Positions 35,139 to 43,800 of a DNA stretch of 64,000 nt are shown in pieces; positions within the stretch are counted from its first letter, which is position 1, and the number at the start of each line of letters is the position of its first letter. Below the pieces are notes generated by a model. That model did not search any database, was not told the origin of the DNA, and saw nothing but the letters and a program-made list of their open reading frames with translations. A program made the translations under genes and the position numbers. Origin of the DNA: Nonomuraea thailandensis (lineage in GTDB: Bacteria > Actinomycetota > Actinomycetes > Streptosporangiales > Streptosporangiaceae). The stretch covers positions 5,229,501 to 5,293,500 of the forward strand of contig NZ_JAMZEB010000002.1 of assembly GCF_024172165.1 (NCBI RefSeq). Reading direction: 5' to 3'.

Positions 35139-36304
35139 ATCCGCCGGGCGTTGCCCGAGCCGATCATGTGGGCGATGCGGGCCGCGTCGGACGTGCTCCA
35201 CTCCCCCGCCTCGATCCTCGTCTCCAGCGCCCCCGCCAGCGCCCGCCGGTAGGTCAGCGCGCCCAGGTAGCCGGTCTCGGCCAGGCCGCGGCAGCCCGAG
35301 CTGAACAGCTGCTTGTGGAAGGGCGCCAGCTCCAGCAGCTCGTCCATGACGCGGGCCGCGGCTGCTGCGCCGTGCGGCAGGGCCAGGCCGACGTCCACGT
35401 ACACGTGCGGGAAGACGGACGCCAGGTGGGCGGCCTGGCGGTGGAACGGGTAGCAGTGCAGCAGGATCACCGGCACGCCGAGCGGTTGCAGCGCGGCGGC
35501 GAACGCGCTCAGCCTGGCCGGGTCGGCGCGGTGCGGCTCGCCCGCCGGCCCGCCGGACCCGGAGTGGACGTGGACCGGCAGCCCGCCGAACCCGGTGTGG
35601 AACTGGACCGGCAGCCCCCGCTCCCTGGCCACGTCCACCGCGCTCCAGAGCAGGTAGCGCAGCAGGACGTGGTCGGTCAGCGGCTCCTTGGGGTCGGCCA
35701 GGCGCCGGTTGGCCGCCGCGATCACCGCTCCCCTGGTGGGGCGGGCGGGGTCGAAGTCGAGGCCGCACAGGGCGCCGATGACCGTCTTCAGGCCGACCGC
35801 CCTGGCGGCCCTGGCGGCCAGGGCTTCGCCCAGGTTGTCCAGGTAGTCCACGGCGAGCTCCGCGGTGGCGGCCACGTCGCGCTCGATGCGCTCGATCCGG
35901 ACGAGCTCGTCGGCGGCGGCGCCGCCGTGACGGCCCATCTCGGCGGCGGTCAGCACCTCCAGGTCCTCGTGGGAGGCGTCCACCAGGAACGCCACCACGC
36001 CGGCCCCGGCCAGCAGCCGCCGGTTCACCTCGGCCGCCCCCAGCTCGGCGCGGCGGGCCAGGTAGACGGCCGGAGGCGCGTGCGGCTCCAGGTCGAGCAG
36101 CGGCGCGCACCAGCGGCGCACGGCCGCGCCGAACGGCGTGTCGAAGTGGGTGGTGCCGGGCGGCGCGGGGCTGCCGCCCTCGCCGCTGAGCAGCTCGAAC
36201 TGCGCTCTGCTCAGGTCGTCCCGCCGCACCCCGTGACAGTGATGGTCGACGAGCGGGGCGAGCAGCGCGTCACGCACCGTGCCGGGCAGGTCTACGGGGA
36301 GCAT
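35126..36304 (-). CDS. Amidohydrolase family (FluG/amidohydrolase_2-type) protein with altered metal-site aspartate
   Basis: 392 residues. TIM-barrel metallo-hydrolase features: PLVDHHCHG near the start, GLPVQFHTGFG, PVILLHCYPFHRQAAHLASV, FPHVYVDVGLALPHG and a C-terminal IGSGNARRIYRL. In relatives the eighth strand reads LFSSDA or LFGTDA with the metal-binding aspartate; here LFSSGCRGL puts glycine 337 (codon 35294-35296) in its place. So activity may be lost or changed. ATG at 36304. Stands alone between the M4 protease gene and trpEG; no glutamine synthetase-like gene is adjacent. Confidence 0.82.
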   Translation of the reverse strand: MLPVDLPGTVRDALLAPLVDHHCHGVRRDDLSRAQFELLSGEGGSPAPPGTTHFDTPFGAAVRRWCAPLLDLEPHAPPAVYLARRAELGAAEVNRRLLAGAGVVAFLVDASHEDLEVLTAAEMGRHGGAAADELVRIERIERDVAATAELAVDYLDNLGEALAARAARAVGLKTVIGALCGLDFDPARPTRGAVIAAANRRLADPKEPLTDHVLLRYLLWSAVDVARERGLPVQFHTGFGGLPVHVHSGSGGPAGEPHRADPARLSAFAAALQPLGVPVILLHCYPFHRQAAHLASVFPHVYVDVGLALPHGAAAAARVMDELLELAPFHKQLFSSGCRGLAETGYLGALTYRRALAGALETRIEAGEWSTSDAARIAHMIGSGNARRIYRL

Positions 36305-36350
36305 GCGGGGAACTCTAGGGGAGCCCCGCACGCCCCCGCCCGGGTTTTGC

Positions 36351-38495
36351 CTACCTGCGGGACAGACGTAGCACGTTCGCGATGATCTTCGCGCCCGCGC
36401 CGCCCTCCTGGGTCAGGATCGACTCGGGGTGGAACTGCACGGCGAAGCGCCGGCGCGCCGGGTCCTCGATCGCCATGACGTTGCCGTCGGGCGTCAGCGC
36501 GGTCGGGGTGAAACCGACCACGCCGGGCCGCTTGGCGTGCAGCGAGTGGTAGCGGGCCGCGGTGAACTCCTCGGGCAGGCCCTCCAGCAGCGCGCTGTCA
36601 CCGAGCCTGCCGACCTGGCCGCGCTTGCCGTGCTCGGGGTAGTCGAGCAGCTCCAGAGTGCCGCCGGCGTGCTCGACCATGGCCTGCAGGCCCAGGCAGA
36701 CGCCGAAGACGGGCAGGTCGCGGGCGTAGACCTGGTCGAGCAGGGCGGAGATGCCGAAGTCGGTCGGCCAGCCGGGGCCGGGCGAGAGCACGACCAGGTC
36801 GGGCGCGATCTCGTCGAGCACGGCGGCCGGGAAGCCGTGGCGCAGCGTCACGACGTCGGCGCCCTCCTGGCGGAAGTAGTCGGCCAGCGTGTTGACGAAG
36901 GAGTCCTCGTGGTCGACGAGCAGCACCTTCATGCCCAGGCCCGGCTGCTCCCTGGGCTCGGGGCCCTTGACGGCCTCGGGCTGGTTGACCGCGGCCAGGG
37001 CGCCGAGCAGGGCGCTGGCCTTGAGCTCGGTCTCGCGCTCCTCGGACTCGGGGTCGCTGTCGAACAGCAGCGTGGCGCCGGCCCTGACGGTCGCGACGCC
37101 GTTCTTGACCTGCGCGGTGCGCAGGGTCAGGCCGGTGTTCATGGAGCCGTCGAAGCCGATGAAGCCGATGGCGCCGCCGTACCAGCGGCGGGTGGTGGCC
37201 TCGTGGTCCTCGATGAACTGCATGGCCCAGGTCTTGGGCGCGCCGGTGACCGTGACGGCCCACATGTGGGTGAGGAAGGCGTCGAGGGCGTCGAACTCGG
37301 GGCGCAGCCGGCCCTCGATGTGGTCGACGGTGTGGATCAGCCGGGAGTACAGCTCGATCTGGCGGCGGCCGATGACCTTGACGGAGCCGGGGACGCAGAT
37401 GCGCGACTTGTCGTTGCGGTCGACGTCGGTACACATGGTCAGCTCCGACTCCTCCTTCACGCTGGACAGGAGGGTGCGGATGGCCTCGGCGTCCTCGACC
37501 GGGTTGCTGCCACGGGCGATCGTGCCCGAGATGGGGCAGGTCTCGACGCGGTCGCCGGTGACGCGGACGTACATCTCGGGTGAGGCGCCGACGAGGTGCT
37601 CGCCCTCGCCCAGGCTGATGATGAACTCGTACGGGGCGGGGTTGCTGTGGCGCAGGCCGCGGTAGAAGGCGGACGGGTCGGCGCAGGTGGCGTGGAAGAC
37701 CTGGCCGGGCACGACCTCGAACAGGTCGCCGCGCTTGAACTTCTCCTTGGCGGCCGCCACGACCTTGGCGTACTCGCCCTTCTCCGGGTCCTTCGGCAGC
37801 TCGGCGGGCGTGACCGGCGGGGCGGAGGTGCCGGTGCGCTCCAGGCCGCGGGTGGTGGCGCCGTCGACGGTGAACTCGTAGCGGTACTCGAAGCTGGTCT
37901 CCCGCTGCCGGTCGATCACGACCAGCCGGTCGGGCAGGTGCAGCACGAGGTCGCGCTGGTCGTCGGGGCGGACGAGCTCCTGCCTGATGGGCTCGAACTG
38001 GAAGGCCAGGTCGTAGCCGAAGGCGCCGTAGAGCCCGAGGTGCGGGTCGTCGCCGGCGAAGGCGGCGATGACCTCGCGGATGGCGGTGAACACGGTGGGC
38101 CTGCGGCTGCGCATCTCCTCCGGCAGGAGGTCCTCCGACTCCGCCACGTACACCTCGACGCGGTCGGCGGTGGGCTCGGTGACCGGCTTGCCCGCGGCCA
38201 GCAGGCAGGAGGTGACGGCGGGCAGCACGACGCGGCCCCGCTCGTTGAGGGCGGTCGCCGAGATGTTGCGCCCCTTGGCGACCAGCTCCAGGCACGGATC
38301 GACGTAGCCGAACGCCCATCGGCTGTAGCGGCCCGGGTAGTCCATGCCGGAGGAGAAGGCGCCGCCGCGCCGCTCCGACAGGGACGTCACGATCTCTTCG
38401 AGGGCGGCCTCGTCCACCTCGCGTGTCTCACGCTCGACACCGATGCCCGCGGCGGTGGTATATCCGCTCGTCTCCACTTGCTGCCCCTTTACCAC
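36351..38495 (-). CDS. trpEG: Anthranilate synthase, fused TrpE-TrpG
   Basis: 714 residues. Makes anthranilate from chorismate and glutamine, first step of tryptophan synthesis. Residues 1-500 are the TrpE part (RSRRPTVFTAIREVI, PYEFIISLGEGEHLVGASPE, PISGTIARGSNP, CTDVDRNDKSRICVPGSVKV, GGAIGFIGFDGSMNTGLTLR). Residues about 525-714 are the glutaminase: LLVDHEDSFVNTLADYFRQE, SPGPG, FGVCLGLQAMVEHAGG (catalytic Cys) and FAVQFHPESILTQEGG (His, Glu). Preceded by a Trp-Trp leader peptide and attenuator, so controlled by charged tRNA-Trp level. Confidence 0.97.
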   Translation of the reverse strand: MVKGQQVETSGYTTAAGIGVERETREVDEAALEEIVTSLSERRGGAFSSGMDYPGRYSRWAFGYVDPCLELVAKGRNISATALNERGRVVLPAVTSCLLAAGKPVTEPTADRVEVYVAESEDLLPEEMRSRRPTVFTAIREVIAAFAGDDPHLGLYGAFGYDLAFQFEPIRQELVRPDDQRDLVLHLPDRLVVIDRQRETSFEYRYEFTVDGATTRGLERTGTSAPPVTPAELPKDPEKGEYAKVVAAAKEKFKRGDLFEVVPGQVFHATCADPSAFYRGLRHSNPAPYEFIISLGEGEHLVGASPEMYVRVTGDRVETCPISGTIARGSNPVEDAEAIRTLLSSVKEESELTMCTDVDRNDKSRICVPGSVKVIGRRQIELYSRLIHTVDHIEGRLRPEFDALDAFLTHMWAVTVTGAPKTWAMQFIEDHEATTRRWYGGAIGFIGFDGSMNTGLTLRTAQVKNGVATVRAGATLLFDSDPESEERETELKASALLGALAAVNQPEAVKGPEPREQPGLGMKVLLVDHEDSFVNTLADYFRQEGADVVTLRHGFPAAVLDEIAPDLVVLSPGPGWPTDFGISALLDQVYARDLPVFGVCLGLQAMVEHAGGTLELLDYPEHGKRGQVGRLGDSALLEGLPEEFTAARYHSLHAKRPGVVGFTPTALTPDGNVMAIEDPARRRFAVQFHPESILTQEGGAGAKIIANVLRLSRR

Positions 38496-38530
38496 ATCAA
38501 ATGATCGAGCCCCGGGGCGGACACGAGAAA

Positions 38531-38551
38531 GGCCGCCTATCCGGGGCGGCC
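38531..38551 (-). terminator. trp attenuator terminator hairpin
   Basis: Minus strand GGCCGCC-CCGGATA-GGCGGCC followed by TTTCTCGTGT. It lies between the leader peptide gene and trpEG. Upstream, GCGTGTTTCGCAT (38565-38577 region) pairs with the start of the leader peptide gene (ATGCGAAAACACGC), giving competing structures. Confidence 0.85.
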
Positions 38552-38582
38552 GTCCGTTGAAGGAATGCGAAACACGCGCCGC

Positions 38583-38624
38583 CTAGGAGCGGCGCCACCA
38601 CTGGAGCTGAGCGTGTTTTCGCAT
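38583..38624 (-). CDS. trpL: trp leader peptide
   Basis: 13 residues, MRKHAQLQWWRRS, with tandem tryptophan codons (TGG TGG). When charged tRNA-Trp is scarce the ribosome stalls there and the terminator at 38531-38551 cannot form. There is no ribosome site; a promoter (TTGCGC-17-TACTCT) ends seven bases before the ATG, so the transcript probably begins at or next to the AUG. Confidence 0.93.
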   Translation of the reverse strand: MRKHAQLQWWRRS

Positions 38625-38631
38625 GACGTCC

Positions 38632-38660
38632 AGAGTAACCGCCCGACCATGATCGCGCAA
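38632..38660 (-). promoter_or_regulatory. Promoter of trpL-trpEG
   Basis: Minus strand TTGCGC (38655-38660), a 17-base spacer, TACTCT (38632-38637). The ATG of the leader peptide starts 7 bases after the -10 box, which predicts a leaderless mRNA. Confidence 0.6.
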
Positions 38661-38691
38661 CGCGGCGCGCCCACCCTGTTGCGGTAGTTTC

Positions 38692-38712
38692 AATACAGCG
38701 CTGTACTGTATT
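38692..38712. promoter_or_regulatory. Operator of the P450 gene, probable TetR site
   Basis: AATACAG-CGCTGTA-CTGTATT, a perfect 7-7-7 inverted repeat that also contains the 12-bp palindrome TACAGCGCTGTA (38694-38705). It is 26 bases before the P450 ATG, over the expected promoter (TTGCGG at about 38680). The TetR gene at 40050 is the likely binder. Confidence 0.75.
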
Positions 38713-38737
38713 TGTACGAAGCTGGAAGGAGCCTCCC

Positions 38738-39931
38738 ATGACGCCGACCGAGGCGATCGTGCTGCCCACCGGGCGGCCCACCCCGTTCGATCCGCCCGCC
38801 GAGCTGGGCGAGCTGCGCGAGAGCCGGCCGATCACCCCGCTGGCCTACCCCGACGGCCACCAGGGCTGGCTGGTGACCAGTCACGCACTGGTCCGCGAGG
38901 TGCTGGCCGACCGGCGTTTCAGCGCGCGCTCCGAGCTGCGGCACCTGCCGGTGGACTCCGGCGGGCAGGCCGGGCAGCCCGCTCCGCCCGGGATGTTCAT
39001 CTCGACCGACCCGCCCGTGCACACCCGCTACCGGCACCTGCTCACCGGCGAGTTCACCGTGCGCAGGATGCGGCGGCTCGCCGAGCGCATCGAGGAGATC
39101 ACCCGCGTCCACCTCGACGCGATGGAGCGGCAGGGTCCCCCCGCCGACCTGGTGGCGGCGTTCACGGCGCCGATCCCCGCCGTGGTGATCTGCGAGCTGC
39201 TCGGCGTGCCCGAGCAGGACCGCGAGCGGTTCATGGCGCAGGGCACCACGCTCATGCGCACGGACGTCCCGCACGAGGAGAAGATCGCGGCCTACCTCGC
39301 GATGCAGGCCCACATGAAGGAGCTGGTGCTCGCCAGGCGGGCCGCGCCCACCGACGACATGCTCAGCGGGCTGACCAGGAGCGACCTGACCGACGAGGAG
39401 CTGGCGAACATCGGCTTCATGCTGCTCGGCGCGGGCCTGGACACCACGGCCAACATGCTCGCCCTGGGCACCTTCGCGCTGCTGCGGAACCCCGCGCAGC
39501 TCGCCGTGCTGCGCTCGGAGCCGGGCGGGGTGGACCAGGTGGTGGAGGAGCTGCTGCGCTATCTCAGCGTCGTGCCCTTCCTCGTGCGCACCGCGCTGGA
39601 GGACGTCGAGCTGGGCGGCGAGCGGGTCGGCGCCGGGGAGACGGTCACGATCTCGATCGCGGCGGCCAACCGCGACCCCGGCCGCTTCGCCGACCCCGAC
39701 CGCCTGGACCTGGTCAGGGCGAGCGGCGGGCACGTGGCGTTCGGCCACGGCGTGCACCAGTGCCTGGGCCAGCAGCTCGCGCGGGTGGAGATGCGGGCGG
39801 GCTTCTCGGCGCTGTTCGAGCGGTTCCCGTCGCTGCGGCTGGCCGTCGAGCCCGGGGAGGTGCCGCTGCGCACCGACATGCTCATCTACGGCGTGCACCG
39901 CCTGCCCGTCACCTGGGACACGGGTCAATAG
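38738..39931 (+). CDS. Cytochrome P450
   Basis: 397 residues, soluble bacterial class I type. Substrate side: ARSELRHLPVD and FISTDPPVHTRYRHLLTGEF. I-helix LLGAGLDTTANMLALG (the A/G-G-x-D-T-T motif), K-helix EELLRYL and ExxR, and the heme loop VAFGHGVHQCLGQQLARVEM with the ligand cysteine near 346. No ferredoxin or reductase gene adjacent, so electron partners are elsewhere. GAAGGAG nine bases before the ATG. Regulated by the operator above and probably by the TetR protein encoded downstream. Substrate unknown. Confidence 0.96.
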   Translation: MTPTEAIVLPTGRPTPFDPPAELGELRESRPITPLAYPDGHQGWLVTSHALVREVLADRRFSARSELRHLPVDSGGQAGQPAPPGMFISTDPPVHTRYRHLLTGEFTVRRMRRLAERIEEITRVHLDAMERQGPPADLVAAFTAPIPAVVICELLGVPEQDRERFMAQGTTLMRTDVPHEEKIAAYLAMQAHMKELVLARRAAPTDDMLSGLTRSDLTDEELANIGFMLLGAGLDTTANMLALGTFALLRNPAQLAVLRSEPGGVDQVVEELLRYLSVVPFLVRTALEDVELGGERVGAGETVTISIAAANRDPGRFADPDRLDLVRASGGHVAFGHGVHQCLGQQLARVEMRAGFSALFERFPSLRLAVEPGEVPLRTDMLIYGVHRLPVTWDTGQ

Positions 39932-39980
39932 ACTCCTGCCGACCGCCCGCGCGACTGCCCGGCGAGCGGGACGAGCACGA

Positions 39981-40010
39981 CGGGCGGTACCGGGCGGTAT
40001 CGGGCGGGAC
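39981..40010. repeat. Three 10-bp repeats between P450 and TetR genes
   Basis: CGGGCGGTAC, CGGGCGGTAT, CGGGCGGGAC in tandem, with GACGAGCACGACG-like repeats on both sides. No gene in this 118-base gap. Confidence 0.6.
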
Positions 40011-40049
40011 GAGCATGAACGAGCACGACGAGATGGTGACGCGAGGGGC

Positions 40050-40682
40050 ATGACCGAGCAGCAGGACGAGACGACCGGCGGCGCGCGATCCGCGCGCCCG
40101 CCCGGCCGGCCGCGCAGCCAGGAGGCCGATCTGGCCATCCTGTCGGCCGCGCTCGACCTGCTGATCGAGCAGGGCGCCGCGCTGACCAGCATCGAGCAGG
40201 TGGCCAGGCGGGCCGGGGTGACGCGGGCGACGGTCTACCGCCGCTTCGCCGACAAGACGGAGCTGCTGGTGCGGGCGCTGGAGTGGGCCAACCACGACCA
40301 CGACCCCGGCTTCACCGGCTGGCCCGACCTGGAGCACATGTTCGGCGACTGGGCGGCCTACCTGGCGGTGCCGCGCCACCGCCGCCTGCTGCGCCGCCTG
40401 TACGGCAGCGTCGACGACTACCCGGAGCTGGTGAGCACGTACCGGACGGTCAACGGCGGGCGGCGGGCGGCCGTGGTGCGCGAGACGCTGTGCCGGGCGC
40501 GCGACCTCGGGCAGCTCCCCCGGGAGGTGGACGTGGACGTGGTGCAGCGGATGCTGACCGGCGCGGTGCTGCACGAGGTCGGCGTCCAGCCCGACCGGGA
40601 GGACGCCGGAGCGATCGCGGCGCACTTCCTGGAGCTCATGGAGCAGGTCGGTTATCGGGCGACAATGCCCACCGAACGCTGA
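40050..40682 (+). CDS. TetR family regulator, probably of the P450 gene
   Basis: 210 residues. GRPRSQEADLAILSAALDLL, then EQVARRAGVTRATVYRRFAD, KTELLVRALEWANHDHDPGF: standard TetR DNA-binding domain, residues 20-70. The C-terminal domain resembles the TetR_C_11/33-like groups; the effector is unknown. GAGGGGC upstream of the ATG. It follows the P450 gene in the same direction and the operator at 38692-38712 precedes the P450, so a simple P450-repressor pair is likely. Binding is inference. Confidence 0.93.
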   Translation: MTEQQDETTGGARSARPPGRPRSQEADLAILSAALDLLIEQGAALTSIEQVARRAGVTRATVYRRFADKTELLVRALEWANHDHDPGFTGWPDLEHMFGDWAAYLAVPRHRRLLRRLYGSVDDYPELVSTYRTVNGGRRAAVVRETLCRARDLGQLPREVDVDVVQRMLTGAVLHEVGVQPDREDAGAIAAHFLELMEQVGYRATMPTER

Positions 40683-40725
40683 TATTTCAACTGACCAGAT
40701 TACATTTCAGCCTGCAAAGTAACTT

Positions 40726-40809
40726 TTCACGACACCTCTTGCTTTCCGAACAAGATCTCTTCACCCTTCTCGACAGAGGCGTAAAGATCACCTCTCCCCG
40801 TGTCGTGAA
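40726..40809 (+). promoter_or_regulatory. Leader with long-range inverted repeat before the S8 protease gene
   Basis: TTCACGACAC (40726-40735) and its exact complement GTGTCGTGAA (40800-40809) close a 64-base loop; the right arm abuts the ribosome site AAGGAG. Region is low in G+C. Pairing could shield translation initiation. Confidence 0.5.
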
Positions 40810-40818
40810 GGAGAGACA

Positions 40819-43800
40819 GTGCCCCACACCCCCCGCTTACGCGCGATCCTCACCGGGATCGTGACCGTCGCCGGCCTGCTGGTCCCGCAGGCCGCGGCGC
40901 AGGCGGCGCCGGATCCCGGCAAGATCGACGCAACAGTCCAGGCCCGTCTGGCCCAGGACGACAAGGCCACCTTCTGGGTGCGGATGAAGGGGGACGCCGA
41001 CCTGAGCGGCGCCCGCCGGGCCCTGACCAAGGAGGCGAAGGCCGAGCAGGTCTTCGAGGCCAAGTCCGAGCAGGCGGAGTCCTCCCAGCGAGACCTGCGC
41101 AAGCTGCTCGACTCCCATCACGCCGACTACACCCCGTTCTGGATCGTCAACGCGGTCAAGGTGACGGCGGGCGGGAAGCTGGCCGCCGAGATCGCGAACC
41201 TGCCCGACGTCGAGCGCATCGACCCGGTGCGCACGCTCACCCTGCCCGAGCCCGTCGCCGGCACCCCCCAGGCGAGAGTCGACGCGGTCGAGTGGAACAT
41301 CGACCGGGTCGGCGCCCCCCGGGTGTGGGACGAGCTGGGCAACCGCGGCGAGGGCATCGTGGTCGCCAACATCGACTCGGGCGTGCAGTTCGACCATCCG
41401 GACCTGGCCGCGAGCTACCGGGGCAGGAACCCGGACGGCACCTACACCCACGACTACAACTGGTACGACCCCGCGGGCGTCTGCCCGTCGGCGGCTCCGT
41501 GCGACAACAACGACCACGGCACGCACGTCATGGGCACCATGGTCGGCGCGAACGGCCTCGGCGTGGCGCCGGGCGCCAAGTGGATCGCGGTCAAGGGCTG
41601 CGAGGTCAACACCTGCACCGACGCCTCCCTGCTCAAGGCCGGTGAGTGGGTGGTGCGCCCGACCGACCTCGACGGCCTGAACCCGCGCCCCGACCTGGCG
41701 CCGGACATCGTCAACAACTCCTGGGGCGGCGACGGGTTCGACCCGTTCTACAAGGAGGTCGTGGACTCGTGGCTGGCGGCCGGCATCTTCCCCGCCTTCT
41801 CCAACGGCAACGAGGGCCCCGCCTGCGACACCAGCGGCTCGCCGGGCCAGTACCAGAGCGCGTACAGCTCGGGCGCCTTCGACGTCAACAACGCGCTCTA
41901 CGCGCGCTCCAGCAAGGGCGAGGGTGAGAACGGCGAGATCAAGCCGAACATCGCCGCCCCCGGCGTCAACGTGCGCTCCTCGGTCCCCGGCGGCTACGAC
42001 AGCTTCACCGGCACGTCGATGGCCTCCCCGCACGTGGCGGCCACGGTGGCGCTGATCTGGTCGGGCTCGCCGGGCCTGCAGGGGAACGTGGCGGCCACCC
42101 GGCCGCTGCTGGACGGCACCGCCGTGGACGTCAGCGACACCAGCTGCGGCGGCACCGCGGCCGACAACAACATCTGGGGCGAGGGCAGGCTCGACACCTA
42201 CGCCGCCGTGCTGGCCGCGCCCGACGAGGGGCTGGGCGACCTGTCCGGCACGGTGACGACCGGCGGCGAGCCGGTGTCCGGCGTGACGGTCACGGTCGCC
42301 GGACCGATGCGGCGCACCATGGTCACCGGCGCCGACGGCCGCTACGCCATCCCACGCCTGCTGGCCGGCGAGTACGAGGTCAGCGCGGCCAAGTTCGGCC
42401 ACGCCACCGCCACCGCCGCCGTCACGATCACCGCCGGTCAGGCCGCGACCGCGGACGTGCCGATGACGGTGCTGCCCACGGGCGTGGTGTCGGGCACGGT
42501 CGCCACGGCCGGCACGCCGGAGCCCAACGCGACGGTCGAGGCCGCCGGCACGCCGGTGAGCGCGGTGACCGACGCGTCGGGGCGGTACTCGATGACGCTG
42601 CCGCACGGCTCGTACGAGCTGGCGGTCACGCCCTCCTCCCGCTGTTCCAGCGCCGCGACCGCGCCGGTGACGGTGGCCGGTGACGTGACCAGGGACATCG
42701 AGCTGCCGCTGCGTGGTGACAACTTCGGCTACACGTGCAGGAGCGGCGCCCAGGAGTACGTGGCGGGCGCCGAGAAGCTGGCGCTGACCGGCGACGACGA
42801 GGCCCAGCAGGTGACGCTGCCGTTCCCGGTCCCGTTCTACGGCACCGGGCACACCAGGGCGTGGATCGGCACGAACGGGTTCGTCACGTTCGCCGCCGAC
42901 CGGGTCACGACCGGCAGCAACAGCCGGCTGCCGGCGTCGGGCACGCCCAACAACGCCGTCTACCCCTACTGGGACGATCTCATCGTGGACGGCCAGGCCG
43001 GGATCCACACGGCGGTGACGGGCACGGCGCCGCACCGCGTGTTCGTGGTGGAGTGGCGCAACGTCACCTTCTACAACGAGGGCGCGCAGCGGGTGTCGTT
43101 CTCGGCGCTGCTGGGCGAGGACGGCTCGATCGCGTTCCGGTACAAGGACATCGAGAGCGAGCGCGACCGGGGCGGCAGCGCCACGATCGGCGTCGAGAAC
43201 GCGGCCGGCAACGACGCGCTGCTGTACTCCTACGAGGAGCCGGTGCTGGCGACCGGGCAGGGCCTGACGTTCACGGCCAGCAGGCACGGCCTGGTCACCG
43301 GCAAGGTCACCGACGCCAACGACGGCGACCCGATCGGCGGGGCGACGGTGAAGGTGGGCGGCGTGGCCACGTTCACGACCGCCGCGGACGGCACCTTCTA
43401 CGGGCAGGTGCTGGCCGGCGACTACGAGGTCGTGGTGTCCAGGGAGCACTACGGCACGTTCACCCAGCAGGTCACGGTGGCCGCGACGGCGGTGACGCGG
43501 ATCGACACGGCGCTGGTCACGGGCCGGGTGAGCGCGTCGGCGGCCGAGCTGACCGTGGTGATGCCCACCGGGTCGAGCCGGACGCGGGCGCTGGAGCTGA
43601 CGAACCTGGGCTCGCCGACGCCGTACACGGTGACCGGCGAGCCGTGGTTCACGGTGACGCCGGCGGCGGGCGAGCTGGCCAAGGGGCAGGCGGTGAGCCT
43701 GAAGGTGGAGCTGTCCGGCGCCGGCGTGGCGCCCGGCACGTTCCGCGAGGGCAAGCTGCTGATCAAGTCGGCCAGCGGCAGGCAGCCCACGATCGAGGTG

